Assembly: GCF_000337575.1 (NCBI RefSeq)
Contig: NZ_AOIM01000026.1
Span: 24,024-88,023 of the forward strand
DNA from: Natrialba hulunbeirensis JCM 10989
GTDB taxonomy: Archaea > Halobacteriota > Halobacteria > Halobacteriales > Natrialbaceae
Reading direction: 5' to 3'
Length of the DNA: 64,000 nt
Shown in pieces: positions 1 to 7,074 of the stretch. The translations under genes and the position numbers were made by a program. Positions within the stretch are counted from its first letter, which is position 1. The number at the start of each line of letters is the position of its first letter. Under the pieces are notes generated by a model that was not told the DNA's origin, made no database searches, and saw only the letters and a list, made by a program, of their open reading frames with translations.

Positions 1-721
1 CCGGTTCGACGCCGTTTTCGTAAAAATAGGTCGGCCAGCCGATGCTGAGCGCACCGAAGGGTGTTCCGTCGGGGAGCATGACGGCGGCGCTGATGTTCGA
101 GAAGCCCTCGAGTACCTCCTGGTGGATTTCGGCGTACCCTTGTTCGCGGATCGTCTCGAGTTGCGCCTCGAGCGTCTCCCGGTTGGTGACCGAGTAGGGC
201 GTCTGTGCGGGCATTCCCCACTGGTCGAGGATTTCGTCGACGCGCTCGTCCGGGAGTTCGGCCAGGAGTACCTTTCCCGAGGCGGTGTTGTGCATGTGGT
301 AGTACTGGCCAACGCCGCTCCAGGTGCTCTTGTCGGGGTCACCATACCCGCGAGGCTCGTGAATAACGTCGGCGATAGAGATGATCCGACCGTACTCTTC
401 GACGAGAAACTCGACTTCCAGATTCGTCCGTTCGGCGAGGTCGTTGACGTGTTGTCTGGCAGTGTTGAAAAGCGGCGTTCGGTAGTATGCCGAGCGTCCG
501 AAGTGCAGGAATTTGAGCCCGATTTCGTACGTGCCGTCGTGTTCGACGAGCCACCCCTCATCACAGAGGGTTGCGAGATGATTGTGTGCTGTGCTACAGG
601 CAATCCCGACACCCTCTGCGACCTCTGATAATGTCGCCCGCTCACGAGCCTGCACGAACTCGATGATCCGGAACGATGTTTTGGTCGTTCGGACCGGACG
701 TGGCGTGGTTGTCTCACCCAT
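1..721 (-). CDS. IclR family transcriptional regulator (3' end cut by window edge)
   Basis: The reverse strand reads from an ATG at 721 to the window edge, giving 240 residues without a stop. An N-terminal winged helix-turn-helix (about residues 8-65, with SEVAEGVGIACSTAHNHL as the recognition region) is followed by the IclR effector domain (LEVEFLVEEYGRIISIAD, then GYAEIHQEVLEGFSNISAAV). IclR proteins bind a small metabolite and usually repress a neighbouring operon. A TATA box on the reverse strand (741-750) lies about 24 nt before the ATG, so the transcript is probably leaderless. A perfect inverted repeat lies just upstream of that TATA box. The gene is divergent from the glycosyltransferase operon, which is its likely target together with itself. 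Only the extreme C-terminus is missing. Confidence 0.93.
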   Translation of the reverse strand, partial: MGETTTPRPVRTTKTSFRIIEFVQARERATLSEVAEGVGIACSTAHNHLATLCDEGWLVEHDGTYEIGLKFLHFGRSAYYRTPLFNTARQHVNDLAERTNLEVEFLVEEYGRIISIADVIHEPRGYGDPDKSTWSGVGQYYHMHNTASGKVLLAELPDERVDEILDQWGMPAQTPYSVTNRETLEAQLETIREQGYAEIHQEVLEGFSNISAAVMLPDGTPFGALSIGWPTYFYENGVEP

Positions 722-740
722 GGTATGTGATTACGGTACA

Positions 741-769
741 GATATAAAACGTTTCACCATAGGTGAAAC
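741..769 (-). promoter_or_regulatory. IclR gene promoter with perfect inverted-repeat operator
   Basis: The inverted repeat GTTTCACCATAGGTGAAAC (751-769, 8-bp arms, 3-bp centre) abuts a reverse-strand TATA box (741-750). It covers the BRE position of the regulator's own promoter. This layout suggests autoregulation by the IclR protein. The site assignment is inference from position and symmetry. Confidence 0.6.
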
Positions 770-843
770 CGTTGAACGGCGGATGAGTACCGGTGCTAGT
801 CGAGTATCGACGCCAGTTCCCAGATGAGAGTCTCCCCAACGCA

Positions 844-868
844 TGATTTATAGTCTCTGAGTCAGAGA
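844..868 (+). promoter_or_regulatory. Promoter of the glycosyltransferase operon with inverted repeat
   Basis: A TATA-like element (GATTTATAG, 845-853) lies about 28 nt before an ATG at 878. It is directly followed by the inverted repeat TCTCTGAGTCAGAGA (854-868, 7-bp arms), which would lie between TATA and the transcription start. A repressor bound there would block initiation. The sequence differs from the repeat at 751-769, so a second regulator is possible. Confidence 0.5.
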
Positions 869-877
869 TACACAGTC

Positions 878-958
878 ATGGGTGAAATTACCATACAGAG
901 CCGAGACACCATTGATCGCGCGACGGCCTGCGTTTCCGTCGAGGTGAGACCGTCATGA
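878..958 (+). CDS. Possible 26-residue leader peptide or small protein upstream of the glycosyltransferase
   Basis: An ATG at 878 stands where a leaderless transcript from the TATA box at 845-853 would begin. It opens a 26-codon frame (starting MGEITIQSRD) whose stop overlaps the glycosyltransferase start as ATGA (955-958). The frame differs from that of the downstream gene, so it is not simply an extended N-terminus. Translational coupling through the overlap is plausible. I recognise no family, and the frame could be fortuitous. Confidence 0.35.
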   Translation: MGEITIQSRDTIDRATACVSVEVRPS

Positions 959-2259
959 GCACTGGCAAGACGATCGCCTTCTTCCCGGAGGCAGCGTACG
1001 GGCCTGCGCTGAATTCGGTCGGTATCGCACAGGAGTGTCGCAAACTCGGTCACGAACCGGTTTTCCTTACCGACCCACCCATGGCGGAGGTGTTCGAAGA
1101 CCATGGCTTCGAAACCTACGAGGTCAACATGGCGGATCCGTCCCTGACGGCCGAGGAAAAATCGAAGTACTGGGACGACTTCATCAACAAGCACATCCCG
1201 AACTTCGATAAGGAGCCGTACGACCAACTCGACAACTACATCACTGAGTGCTGGGACGCCATCGTCGAAACCGCAACGTGGGCCCAGCAGGATCTGCCGG
1301 ACGTACTGGAGGAGGTCGACCCGGATCTGATCTGTGTCGACAACGTGATTCTGTTTCCGGCTATCAAACAGTACGGCGTCCCCTGGGTCCGAATCGTCTC
1401 CTGTTCGGAAAACGAGATTCCGGACCCCAACATTCCGCCGTACCTGTCGGGCTGTCGCGCGGACGATGCCGAGAGCCACCACGAGTTCGAGCGCCAGTAC
1501 GACGAACTGATCGCCCCGGTTCACGACGACTTCAACGACTTCCTCAGGGAACACGGCGAAGAGCCGTATCCGCACGGGCTGTTCTTCGAGACCTCGCCGT
1601 ATCTTAACCTCATCAAGTACCCCGAACGGCTGCGCTGGGACCGCTGGAACGAACTCGACCCGGACCGGTTCCAGTACCTAAACGGCTGTATTCGAGATGA
1701 GGACGAAACCTACGAGGTCCCGCCGATCGGCGACGAGGACGATCCACTCGTCTACCTGAGCTACGGCAGCCTCGGCGCTGGCGATACGGACCTGATGAAG
1801 CGCCTCCTCGAGTTCTTCGGCAGTCAGCCCTATCGCTTCCTCGTGAACGTCGGCGAGTACATCGACGAGTACGACGAGTCCCAGATTCCAGAGAACGTCG
1901 AAATCGACAGCTGGTTCCCCCAGCAGTCGGTCATCTCGCAGGCTGACGTCGTCATCCACCACGGCGGGAACAACACGTTCAACGAGTGTCTCTACTACGG
2001 CAAACCGGCGATCGTCATGCCCTACGTCTGGGACGGACAGGACAACGCCACGCGGCTCGACGAGACGAATCACGGCATCAAACTCCACCGCTCCGACTGG
2101 ACGCCCGAGGAATTCGCCGACGCACTCGAGTCCTGCCTGACTGACGAGGAGATTCAGGCGAACGTCGCAGAGACATCGGCCGATATGCAGGCACAGAGCG
2201 GAACAGAAAAGGCGGCACGGCTGCTCGATGACGTACTGGAGGATCACGCTAATGTCTGA
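955..2259 (+). CDS. UDP-glucuronosyl/glucosyltransferase-like glycosyltransferase (GT-B fold)
   Basis: 434 residues. The N-terminus (TIAFFPEAAYGPALNSVGIAQ) matches the acceptor-side Rossmann fold of MGT/UGT-type enzymes. The C-terminal donor-binding half carries VYLSYGSLG and the HHGGNNTFNECLYYGKP signature followed by WDGQDNATRL. Such enzymes move a sugar from a nucleotide sugar to a small acceptor in the cytoplasm. No membrane segment is evident. It leads an operon with a cupin gene overlapping its stop codon (2252-2259) and an aldehyde dehydrogenase. Acceptor and sugar cannot be inferred, although the nearby ROK kinase and phosphohexomutase fit supply of a sugar phosphate. Confidence 0.85.
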   Translation: MSTGKTIAFFPEAAYGPALNSVGIAQECRKLGHEPVFLTDPPMAEVFEDHGFETYEVNMADPSLTAEEKSKYWDDFINKHIPNFDKEPYDQLDNYITECWDAIVETATWAQQDLPDVLEEVDPDLICVDNVILFPAIKQYGVPWVRIVSCSENEIPDPNIPPYLSGCRADDAESHHEFERQYDELIAPVHDDFNDFLREHGEEPYPHGLFFETSPYLNLIKYPERLRWDRWNELDPDRFQYLNGCIRDEDETYEVPPIGDEDDPLVYLSYGSLGAGDTDLMKRLLEFFGSQPYRFLVNVGEYIDEYDESQIPENVEIDSWFPQQSVISQADVVIHHGGNNTFNECLYYGKPAIVMPYVWDGQDNATRLDETNHGIKLHRSDWTPEEFADALESCLTDEEIQANVAETSADMQAQSGTEKAARLLDDVLEDHANV

Positions 2260-2635
2260 AACCCCATCCGATGCCGACGAATCCCCGTCCGTACGCGCGC
2301 TTGCGAATCCGACCGAAATCGATATCGACGACCTCGACGATTGGGGACCCGTCCCGGACATGATCGAGGGTGAGTCCCATACGGCAGGGACGGTCATCTA
2401 CAAGGGCCCCGACGGCGAGTCCGAAAGCGGTATCTGGACCTGCACGCCCGGCTACTGGGAGTGTACGGTCGAGCGAGACGAGTTCTGCCACTTCCTCGAA
2501 GGCAGCGCGACGTACACGCACGAGGATGGTGCCGTGACCGAAATCGAGCCGGGGACGATTGCGACGTTCCCCGCCGGCTGGACCGGCACCTGTCGCGTCC
2601 ACGAAACCGTGCGCAAAGTGTACATGTGCCGATGA
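2252..2635 (+). CDS. Cupin domain protein, ureidoglycine-aminohydrolase-like (DUF861 type)
   Basis: 127 residues. I chose the ATG at 2252, which overlaps the glycosyltransferase stop, over upstream starts because it is translationally coupled and gives the usual length. An acidic N-terminus of about 40 residues precedes a single cupin barrel: GIWTCTPGYWE, then EFCHFLEGSATYTHEDG, then PGTIATFPAGWTGTCRVHETVRKVYM. This matches the small cupins often annotated as (S)-ureidoglycine aminohydrolase-like. Genes of this family often sit beside aldehyde dehydrogenases and amine-oxidation enzymes, as here. The true substrate is unknown. Confidence 0.82.
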   Translation: MSETPSDADESPSVRALANPTEIDIDDLDDWGPVPDMIEGESHTAGTVIYKGPDGESESGIWTCTPGYWECTVERDEFCHFLEGSATYTHEDGAVTEIEPGTIATFPAGWTGTCRVHETVRKVYMCR

Positions 2636-2648
2636 CCGACTGTCAACT

Positions 2649-2783
2649 ATGAAACCGTCCACGCAACCACGGGACAGGCCCCCACAACCACAGTCCCCAC
2701 AACCACAGGACAGGCCCCCACAACCACAGGACAACGCCCCAATCCAGGACGATACACCGAGGAATCGGGGTGGACCGCAGTGA
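2649..2783 (+). CDS. Possible 44-residue Pro/Gln repeat peptide
   Basis: A frame from the ATG at 2649 encodes MKPSTQPRDRPPQPQ and further PPQPQ units, ending at a TGA that overlaps the GTG start of the aldehyde dehydrogenase (GTGA, 2780-2783). It fills the gap between cupin and dehydrogenase and is coupled at its 3' end. The DNA is a degenerate direct repeat of a CCCCACAACCACAG-like unit (about 2678-2732). It may be a small coupling ORF or just a repetitive spacer. I recognise no family. Confidence 0.35.
   Translation: MKPSTQPRDRPPQPQSPQPQDRPPQPQDNAPIQDDTPRNRGGPQ
2672..2735 (+). repeat. Degenerate direct repeat rich in CCACAACCACAG
   Basis: Several copies of a unit resembling CAGGCCCCCACAACCACAG follow each other at about 2676-2730 between the cupin and the aldehyde dehydrogenase genes. 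In frame they encode Pro-Pro-Gln-Pro-Gln. Copy number could vary by slippage. Confidence 0.6.
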
Positions 2784-4291
2784 CCGAGTTCGACCCGTTC
2801 GCCCGCCACATCTTCGCCGACGGCACCTTCCGCGAGAGCGAGTCACTCGAGTCCATGGACGTAATCGACCCCGCGACCGAGGAGTCGGTCGGCTCCGTCG
2901 CGGTCTGTGATCCCGACGAAGTCGAGGACGTCATCGAAGGGGCCGTCGAAGCGCAGTCAGCGTGGGGCGACGAACCCGCGGGGACACGCGCAGCAGCGCT
3001 CCACGAGGTTGCCGACTCGATCGAGGCGGACGACTTCGAACGCATCGCGACGCTGATGACGAGCGAGCACGGCAAACCCTTCCCCGAATCGGAGGGCGAA
3101 CTCGCGAATGTCGCGGGTATCTTCCGGTATTACGCCGAACTGGCACGCGACGACCAGGGGAACGTCCCCGGATCGACGCAGGCGGAATCGTTCCAGTTCG
3201 ACCGGGCGTTTCCCTACGGCGTCACCGTCCACATCGTCCCCTCGAACTTCCCCGTCCTGCTGACGGCCTGGACGGTCGCCGCCTCGCTCGCGGCCGGAAA
3301 CGCCGTGATCGTCAAACCGTCCGAACAGACGCCGCTCTCGACGCTCCAGTTCGTGGAGCACTTCCGAGGACTTCCCGACGGCCTCGTCTCGTGTCTCACC
3401 GGCCGCGGCGAAACCGCGCAGGCAATGATCCAGTCGGACGGCACGGACGCCGTCGCCTTCACCGGCGGCGTCGAAACCGGACAGAAGGTGAACACAGCGG
3501 CCGGCGAGCAGCTGATGCCCGCCGTCATCGAAGCCGGTGGTAACGACCCGCTCATCGTCACCGAACACGCGCCGATGGAGGTCGCAATCGCCGGTTCGAC
3601 CACCGCAGCGTTCCACCTCTCCGGGCAGGTCTGTACCTCCGCCGAGCGGTTCTACGTCCACGACGCCGTCCACGACGAGTTCGTCGACGGCCTCGTCGAG
3701 ATGACTGAGGCGCTGCGCGTCGGCAACGGCTTCGAATCCAGTGAGATCGGCCCGCTCGTCAGCGAGGCCGCCCGCGACAACGTCGAGCGACTGGTGGAGG
3801 ATGCACTCGAGAAGGGCGCGACACTCGAGTGCGGCGGGCGCGTGCCGCCGGACCAGGAGACGGGCTGGTTCTACGAGCCGACAGTGTTGACGGACGTGAC
3901 GCCGGAGATGGCCGTCGTCCGCGAGGAGGTGTTCGGTCCGATTGCGCCGATCTGTCGGGTCGAGAGCTTCGACGACGCGCTCACCGAGGCGAACGACTCC
4001 GAGTTCGGCCTGGGCGCGTCGGTCTTCACGACGAATCTCGAGGAGGCGATGCGAGCCTACGAGACGCTGGAAGCGGGCATGGTCTGGATCAATAATCCGA
4101 TGATCGACAACGACGCGATTCCGTTCGGCGGCTGGAAGCACTCCGGTATCGGCCGCGAACTCGGTCGGCAGGGGCTGGATGCGTTCCGCCAGACGAAGAT
4201 GGGAGTCATCGACTGGAACCCGCAGGTTCACGACTGGTGGTATCCCTACCCCGAGGAGTGGTTCTACGACACCGACGCAAAGCGGTTCTGA
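2780..4291 (+). CDS. NAD(P)-dependent aldehyde dehydrogenase
   Basis: 503 residues from a GTG start. The aldehyde dehydrogenase fold is clear: cofactor-binding VIVKPSEQTPLS, FTGGVETGQKV, catalytic glutamate region MPAVIEAGGNDPLIV, catalytic cysteine in SGQVCTSAERFYV, then REEVFGPIAPI and PFGGWKHSGIGRELG. These enzymes oxidise an aldehyde to a carboxylate in the cytoplasm. It is the last gene of the IclR-linked operon after the glycosyltransferase and cupin genes. The glycine usually found in the catalytic-glutamate motif (ELGG) is replaced by EAGG. Substrate is unknown. Confidence 0.92.
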   Translation: MTEFDPFARHIFADGTFRESESLESMDVIDPATEESVGSVAVCDPDEVEDVIEGAVEAQSAWGDEPAGTRAAALHEVADSIEADDFERIATLMTSEHGKPFPESEGELANVAGIFRYYAELARDDQGNVPGSTQAESFQFDRAFPYGVTVHIVPSNFPVLLTAWTVAASLAAGNAVIVKPSEQTPLSTLQFVEHFRGLPDGLVSCLTGRGETAQAMIQSDGTDAVAFTGGVETGQKVNTAAGEQLMPAVIEAGGNDPLIVTEHAPMEVAIAGSTTAAFHLSGQVCTSAERFYVHDAVHDEFVDGLVEMTEALRVGNGFESSEIGPLVSEAARDNVERLVEDALEKGATLECGGRVPPDQETGWFYEPTVLTDVTPEMAVVREEVFGPIAPICRVESFDDALTEANDSEFGLGASVFTTNLEEAMRAYETLEAGMVWINNPMIDNDAIPFGGWKHSGIGRELGRQGLDAFRQTKMGVIDWNPQVHDWWYPYPEEWFYDTDAKRF

Positions 4292-4311
4292 CTGGCGGGC
4301 TGAGACGCCGG

Positions 4312-5361
4312 TCAGCCGTCTATTCCGCCACCGTCGCCAATGCCATCCACAGACGCAAACGCACAGCGAAGCGCACCCTGCAGAACCGCTTCCTCGCCGA
4401 GGCCGCTACACGCGATTTCGGGCGTCTGCACGACGAGCTGTGACTCAATTTGCTCGCGGATCGGGTCGAGAACGAGCGACGGGTTGTTGAGCGCGACCGC
4501 GCCGCCGACGCTGACGACCGCTGGCGCGTACGCGTTTATGACGTTCCCCATTCCAAGCACGTTCAGTTCGGCGACCCGGTCCACGACGCGCGTCGCGAGC
4601 GGATCCGAGCCGGCGTGCTCGAAAATTTCTGCCGCGGTGAGTTTGTCGGACTCGAGTGGCAGCGCTGTCTCCGTGTGTCTGTTTTCGTTTTCGTCTTCAT
4701 CTTCGTCCTTGTGCCCGTTCTCGTCCTCACTCCCACCTTCATCCCCCGCCGCCAGCAACCGGGCGAGTGCGGGAATGCTGTTCCCCGAGCAGTAGGCCTC
4801 CCAGTGGCCGGCCGCGCCGCAGCCACAGGGGAGGCATCCGTCGGCGTCGATCGTCATGTGGCCGACTTCGCCAGCGTTGCCGTCCGCGCCGAGGACGGGT
4901 CGCCCACTGCTGATCACGCCGGCACCGATACCGGAGGAGATCGTGAGATAAACGAGCGAATCAACGTCGGGGTGGGTGTGGTGGTGCTCGCCGATCGCAC
5001 CCGCCAGTGTGTCGTTGTGCAGGACGACGGCGTCGGTCTCGAGTAGGGCCGCGAGCGGATCGACGAGCGAAATGGGTTTGAGCAGTTCCTCGCCGTTCCC
5101 CAGATTCGACGAGAGGCCGACTGTCCCTGTGTCTCGATCGATCGCACCCATCGAACCGATGCCAGCACCGACAGTCGACGACGGCTCGATAGCTGCGTTT
5201 CGACACGCATCCCGGACCACGTCGAGTACGGCATGGGTGATCACTTCGGCAGTCGGCCCCTGTGGCGTTCTGGCGCTGGCACGGCCGACGATCATCCCAG
5301 TGTCGTCACCGATGACTGCGCGAACGTTCGTTGCACCGAGATCGACGCCGACGGCGTACAT
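4312..5361 (-). CDS. ROK family sugar kinase (glucokinase-like)
   Basis: 349 residues. The N-terminal phosphate loop MYAVGVDLGATNVRAVIGD, the catalytic region VYLTISSGIGAGVI and the ROK zinc motif CGCGAAGHWEAYCSG identify the family, which phosphorylates glucose or another hexose using ATP. An acidic low-complexity insert (about residues 208-240, rich in Asp, Glu and Asn) interrupts the C-terminal lobe. It arises from a repetitive DNA tract near 4675-4745. A reverse-strand TATA element (TTAAGT, near 5385) about 27 nt before the ATG suggests a leaderless transcript. It is divergent from the phosphohexomutase and convergent with the aldehyde dehydrogenase. Confidence 0.9.
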   Translation of the reverse strand: MYAVGVDLGATNVRAVIGDDTGMIVGRASARTPQGPTAEVITHAVLDVVRDACRNAAIEPSSTVGAGIGSMGAIDRDTGTVGLSSNLGNGEELLKPISLVDPLAALLETDAVVLHNDTLAGAIGEHHHTHPDVDSLVYLTISSGIGAGVISSGRPVLGADGNAGEVGHMTIDADGCLPCGCGAAGHWEAYCSGNSIPALARLLAAGDEGGSEDENGHKDEDEDENENRHTETALPLESDKLTAAEIFEHAGSDPLATRVVDRVAELNVLGMGNVINAYAPAVVSVGGAVALNNPSLVLDPIREQIESQLVVQTPEIACSGLGEEAVLQGALRCAFASVDGIGDGGGIDG

Positions 5362-5507
5362 TACCGGGAATCAGCCACCGAGTCAACTTAACTGTGCGTG
5401 GTCGGCTGTATGCGCCGCTTCATTGGCCTGGGTGCGTTCCGACGTGCAGGCGAGCCACGAGGCCCGTGAGCCGAGCGTTTATCACCCTCGCCTCGGTACG
5501 GTATCCC

Positions 5508-6914
5508 ATGAGTCGGATCAGCTTCGGGACCGGCGGCTGGCGCACGACACAGGAGCACTTCACGGACGAGAACGTGCGCCGAGTCGGCCAGGGTATCGCG
5601 GCGTACCTCACCAAGAATCAGGACGTTGTCCCATCCGAAAATACCGTCGCCGTCGGCTACGACGCCAGAGCCACGTCGGCCGACGCCGCAGCGAGTCTCG
5701 CAGACGTCTTCTCGAGTGCCGGCTTCGACGTCCTCCTCACCGACCGCGACCTGCCGACGCCCGTCGTCGCCCACTCCGTCGTCGACCGTGACCTTGCCGG
5801 CGCGGCGATGGTCACGGCCTCGCACAACCCGCCGGAGTACAACGGCGTGAAGTTCATTCCCGGCGACGCCAAATCGGCCATGCCATCGATCACCGACGCG
5901 ATCGAGAGTCACATCGCACCACCTGACCCGCTGCCAGAAGCCCAGCACGGCACCGTCTCCCGCTACAATCCCGTCGAAACTCACGCGACCCACGCCGTCG
6001 GACTCACTGACCGCTACCTCGGCACGGATCTCTCCGACCTCACCGTCGTCTACGACGCCATCCACGGCAGCGGGCGCGGGATTACCGACGCGCTACTCGA
6101 GTCCGCCGGCGCGACGGTCATCCGCCATCGCTGTGATCGCGACCCGACCTTCGGCGGGAACGCACCTGAACCGGGTCCCGAGACGCTCGCCGAGCTTCCC
6201 TCGATTATCGCCGAGCACGACGCCGATCTGGCCATCGCGAACGACGGTGACGCCGACCGAATCACGGTCTGTACGCCCGATCGAGGCGTCCTGAGCGGAA
6301 ACCTTCTCTTCGCCGTGCTCTACGAAGCGCTCCTTGCCGAGGCCGAGGTGACGGGACCCGCCATCCGGACGGTTTCGACGACGTTCCTGATCGACCGGAT
6401 CGCCAGCGAGCACGGCGCCGATGTCCACGAGGTGCCGGTCGGATTCAAGTGGATCGCGGACGGGATGGCGACGTACAACGGCCTCTTCGGCGGTGAGGAG
6501 TCCGGCGGGTTCACCATCGACGGCCACATCGGGACGAAAGACGGCGTGCTCGTCGCGCTACTGGCCGCCGCAGCGGCCGCGACCGAACCGATCGACGACA
6601 GACTCGACCGGCTCTTCGCGACGTACGGCGAAATCTACGCGGACAAGGTCAGTGTCGACTGTCCCGACGACCGGAAAGACGCCGTTATCGCGGGTCTCGA
6701 AGCGGCGCTTCCCGACACCGTCGCCGACCAACCCGTGGTCGACACCGTCACACTCGACGGCTACAAGTTACTCCTCGAGGACGGCTCCTGGATTCTGGTG
6801 CGCCCGAGCGGCACCGAGCCGAAGATGCGCGTGTACGCCGAGACGCCGGCCGGCGAGCAACTCGAGTCCCTCCTCGATGCCGGGAGCGAACTCGTCGGGG
6901 CACAACTCGACTAA
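5508..6914 (+). CDS. Phosphoglucomutase/phosphomannomutase family protein
   Basis: 468 residues. I chose the ATG at 5508 because MSRISFGTGGWRT is the conserved N-terminus of the family; longer frames upstream read through the promoter. The catalytic serine is in TASHNPPEYNGVKF, the metal loop is NDGDADRI, the sugar-binding loop is GGEESGGFT and the phosphate-binding loop is RPSGTEPKMRVY. All four signatures are intact. It interconverts hexose 1- and 6-phosphates, feeding nucleotide-sugar synthesis or glycolysis. Pairing with the divergent ROK kinase suggests a joint route from free hexose to hexose 1-phosphate. A TTTATC TATA-like element lies near 5479. Confidence 0.92.
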   Translation: MSRISFGTGGWRTTQEHFTDENVRRVGQGIAAYLTKNQDVVPSENTVAVGYDARATSADAAASLADVFSSAGFDVLLTDRDLPTPVVAHSVVDRDLAGAAMVTASHNPPEYNGVKFIPGDAKSAMPSITDAIESHIAPPDPLPEAQHGTVSRYNPVETHATHAVGLTDRYLGTDLSDLTVVYDAIHGSGRGITDALLESAGATVIRHRCDRDPTFGGNAPEPGPETLAELPSIIAEHDADLAIANDGDADRITVCTPDRGVLSGNLLFAVLYEALLAEAEVTGPAIRTVSTTFLIDRIASEHGADVHEVPVGFKWIADGMATYNGLFGGEESGGFTIDGHIGTKDGVLVALLAAAAAATEPIDDRLDRLFATYGEIYADKVSVDCPDDRKDAVIAGLEAALPDTVADQPVVDTVTLDGYKLLLEDGSWILVRPSGTEPKMRVYAETPAGEQLESLLDAGSELVGAQLD

Positions 6915-6990
6915 TTTGGAATTGTGTTCGATTATAGCTGTGAAGGATGCTGACTGGCCAAAACAGTATGGATAATGGAAACACAGTCCA

Positions 6991-7050
6991 GATTTAAGTG
7001 TTGGTGTTGAGTAGTTAGCGGTGTGAGACGAGTGTCCATTCGCTCACACC
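6991..7050 (+). promoter_or_regulatory. Promoter with TATA box and 8-bp inverted repeat before the second aldehyde dehydrogenase
   Basis: The TATA element GATTTAAGTG (6991-7000) predicts transcription starting near 7020. A perfect inverted repeat GGTGTGAG (7020-7027) and CTCACACC (7043-7050) sits right there. It is followed by CACAC-rich direct repeats up to the ATG at 7075. The site could be an operator or a 5'-UTR hairpin. Confidence 0.45.
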
Positions 7051-7074
7051 CACACTCACACCCACAGATAACTC

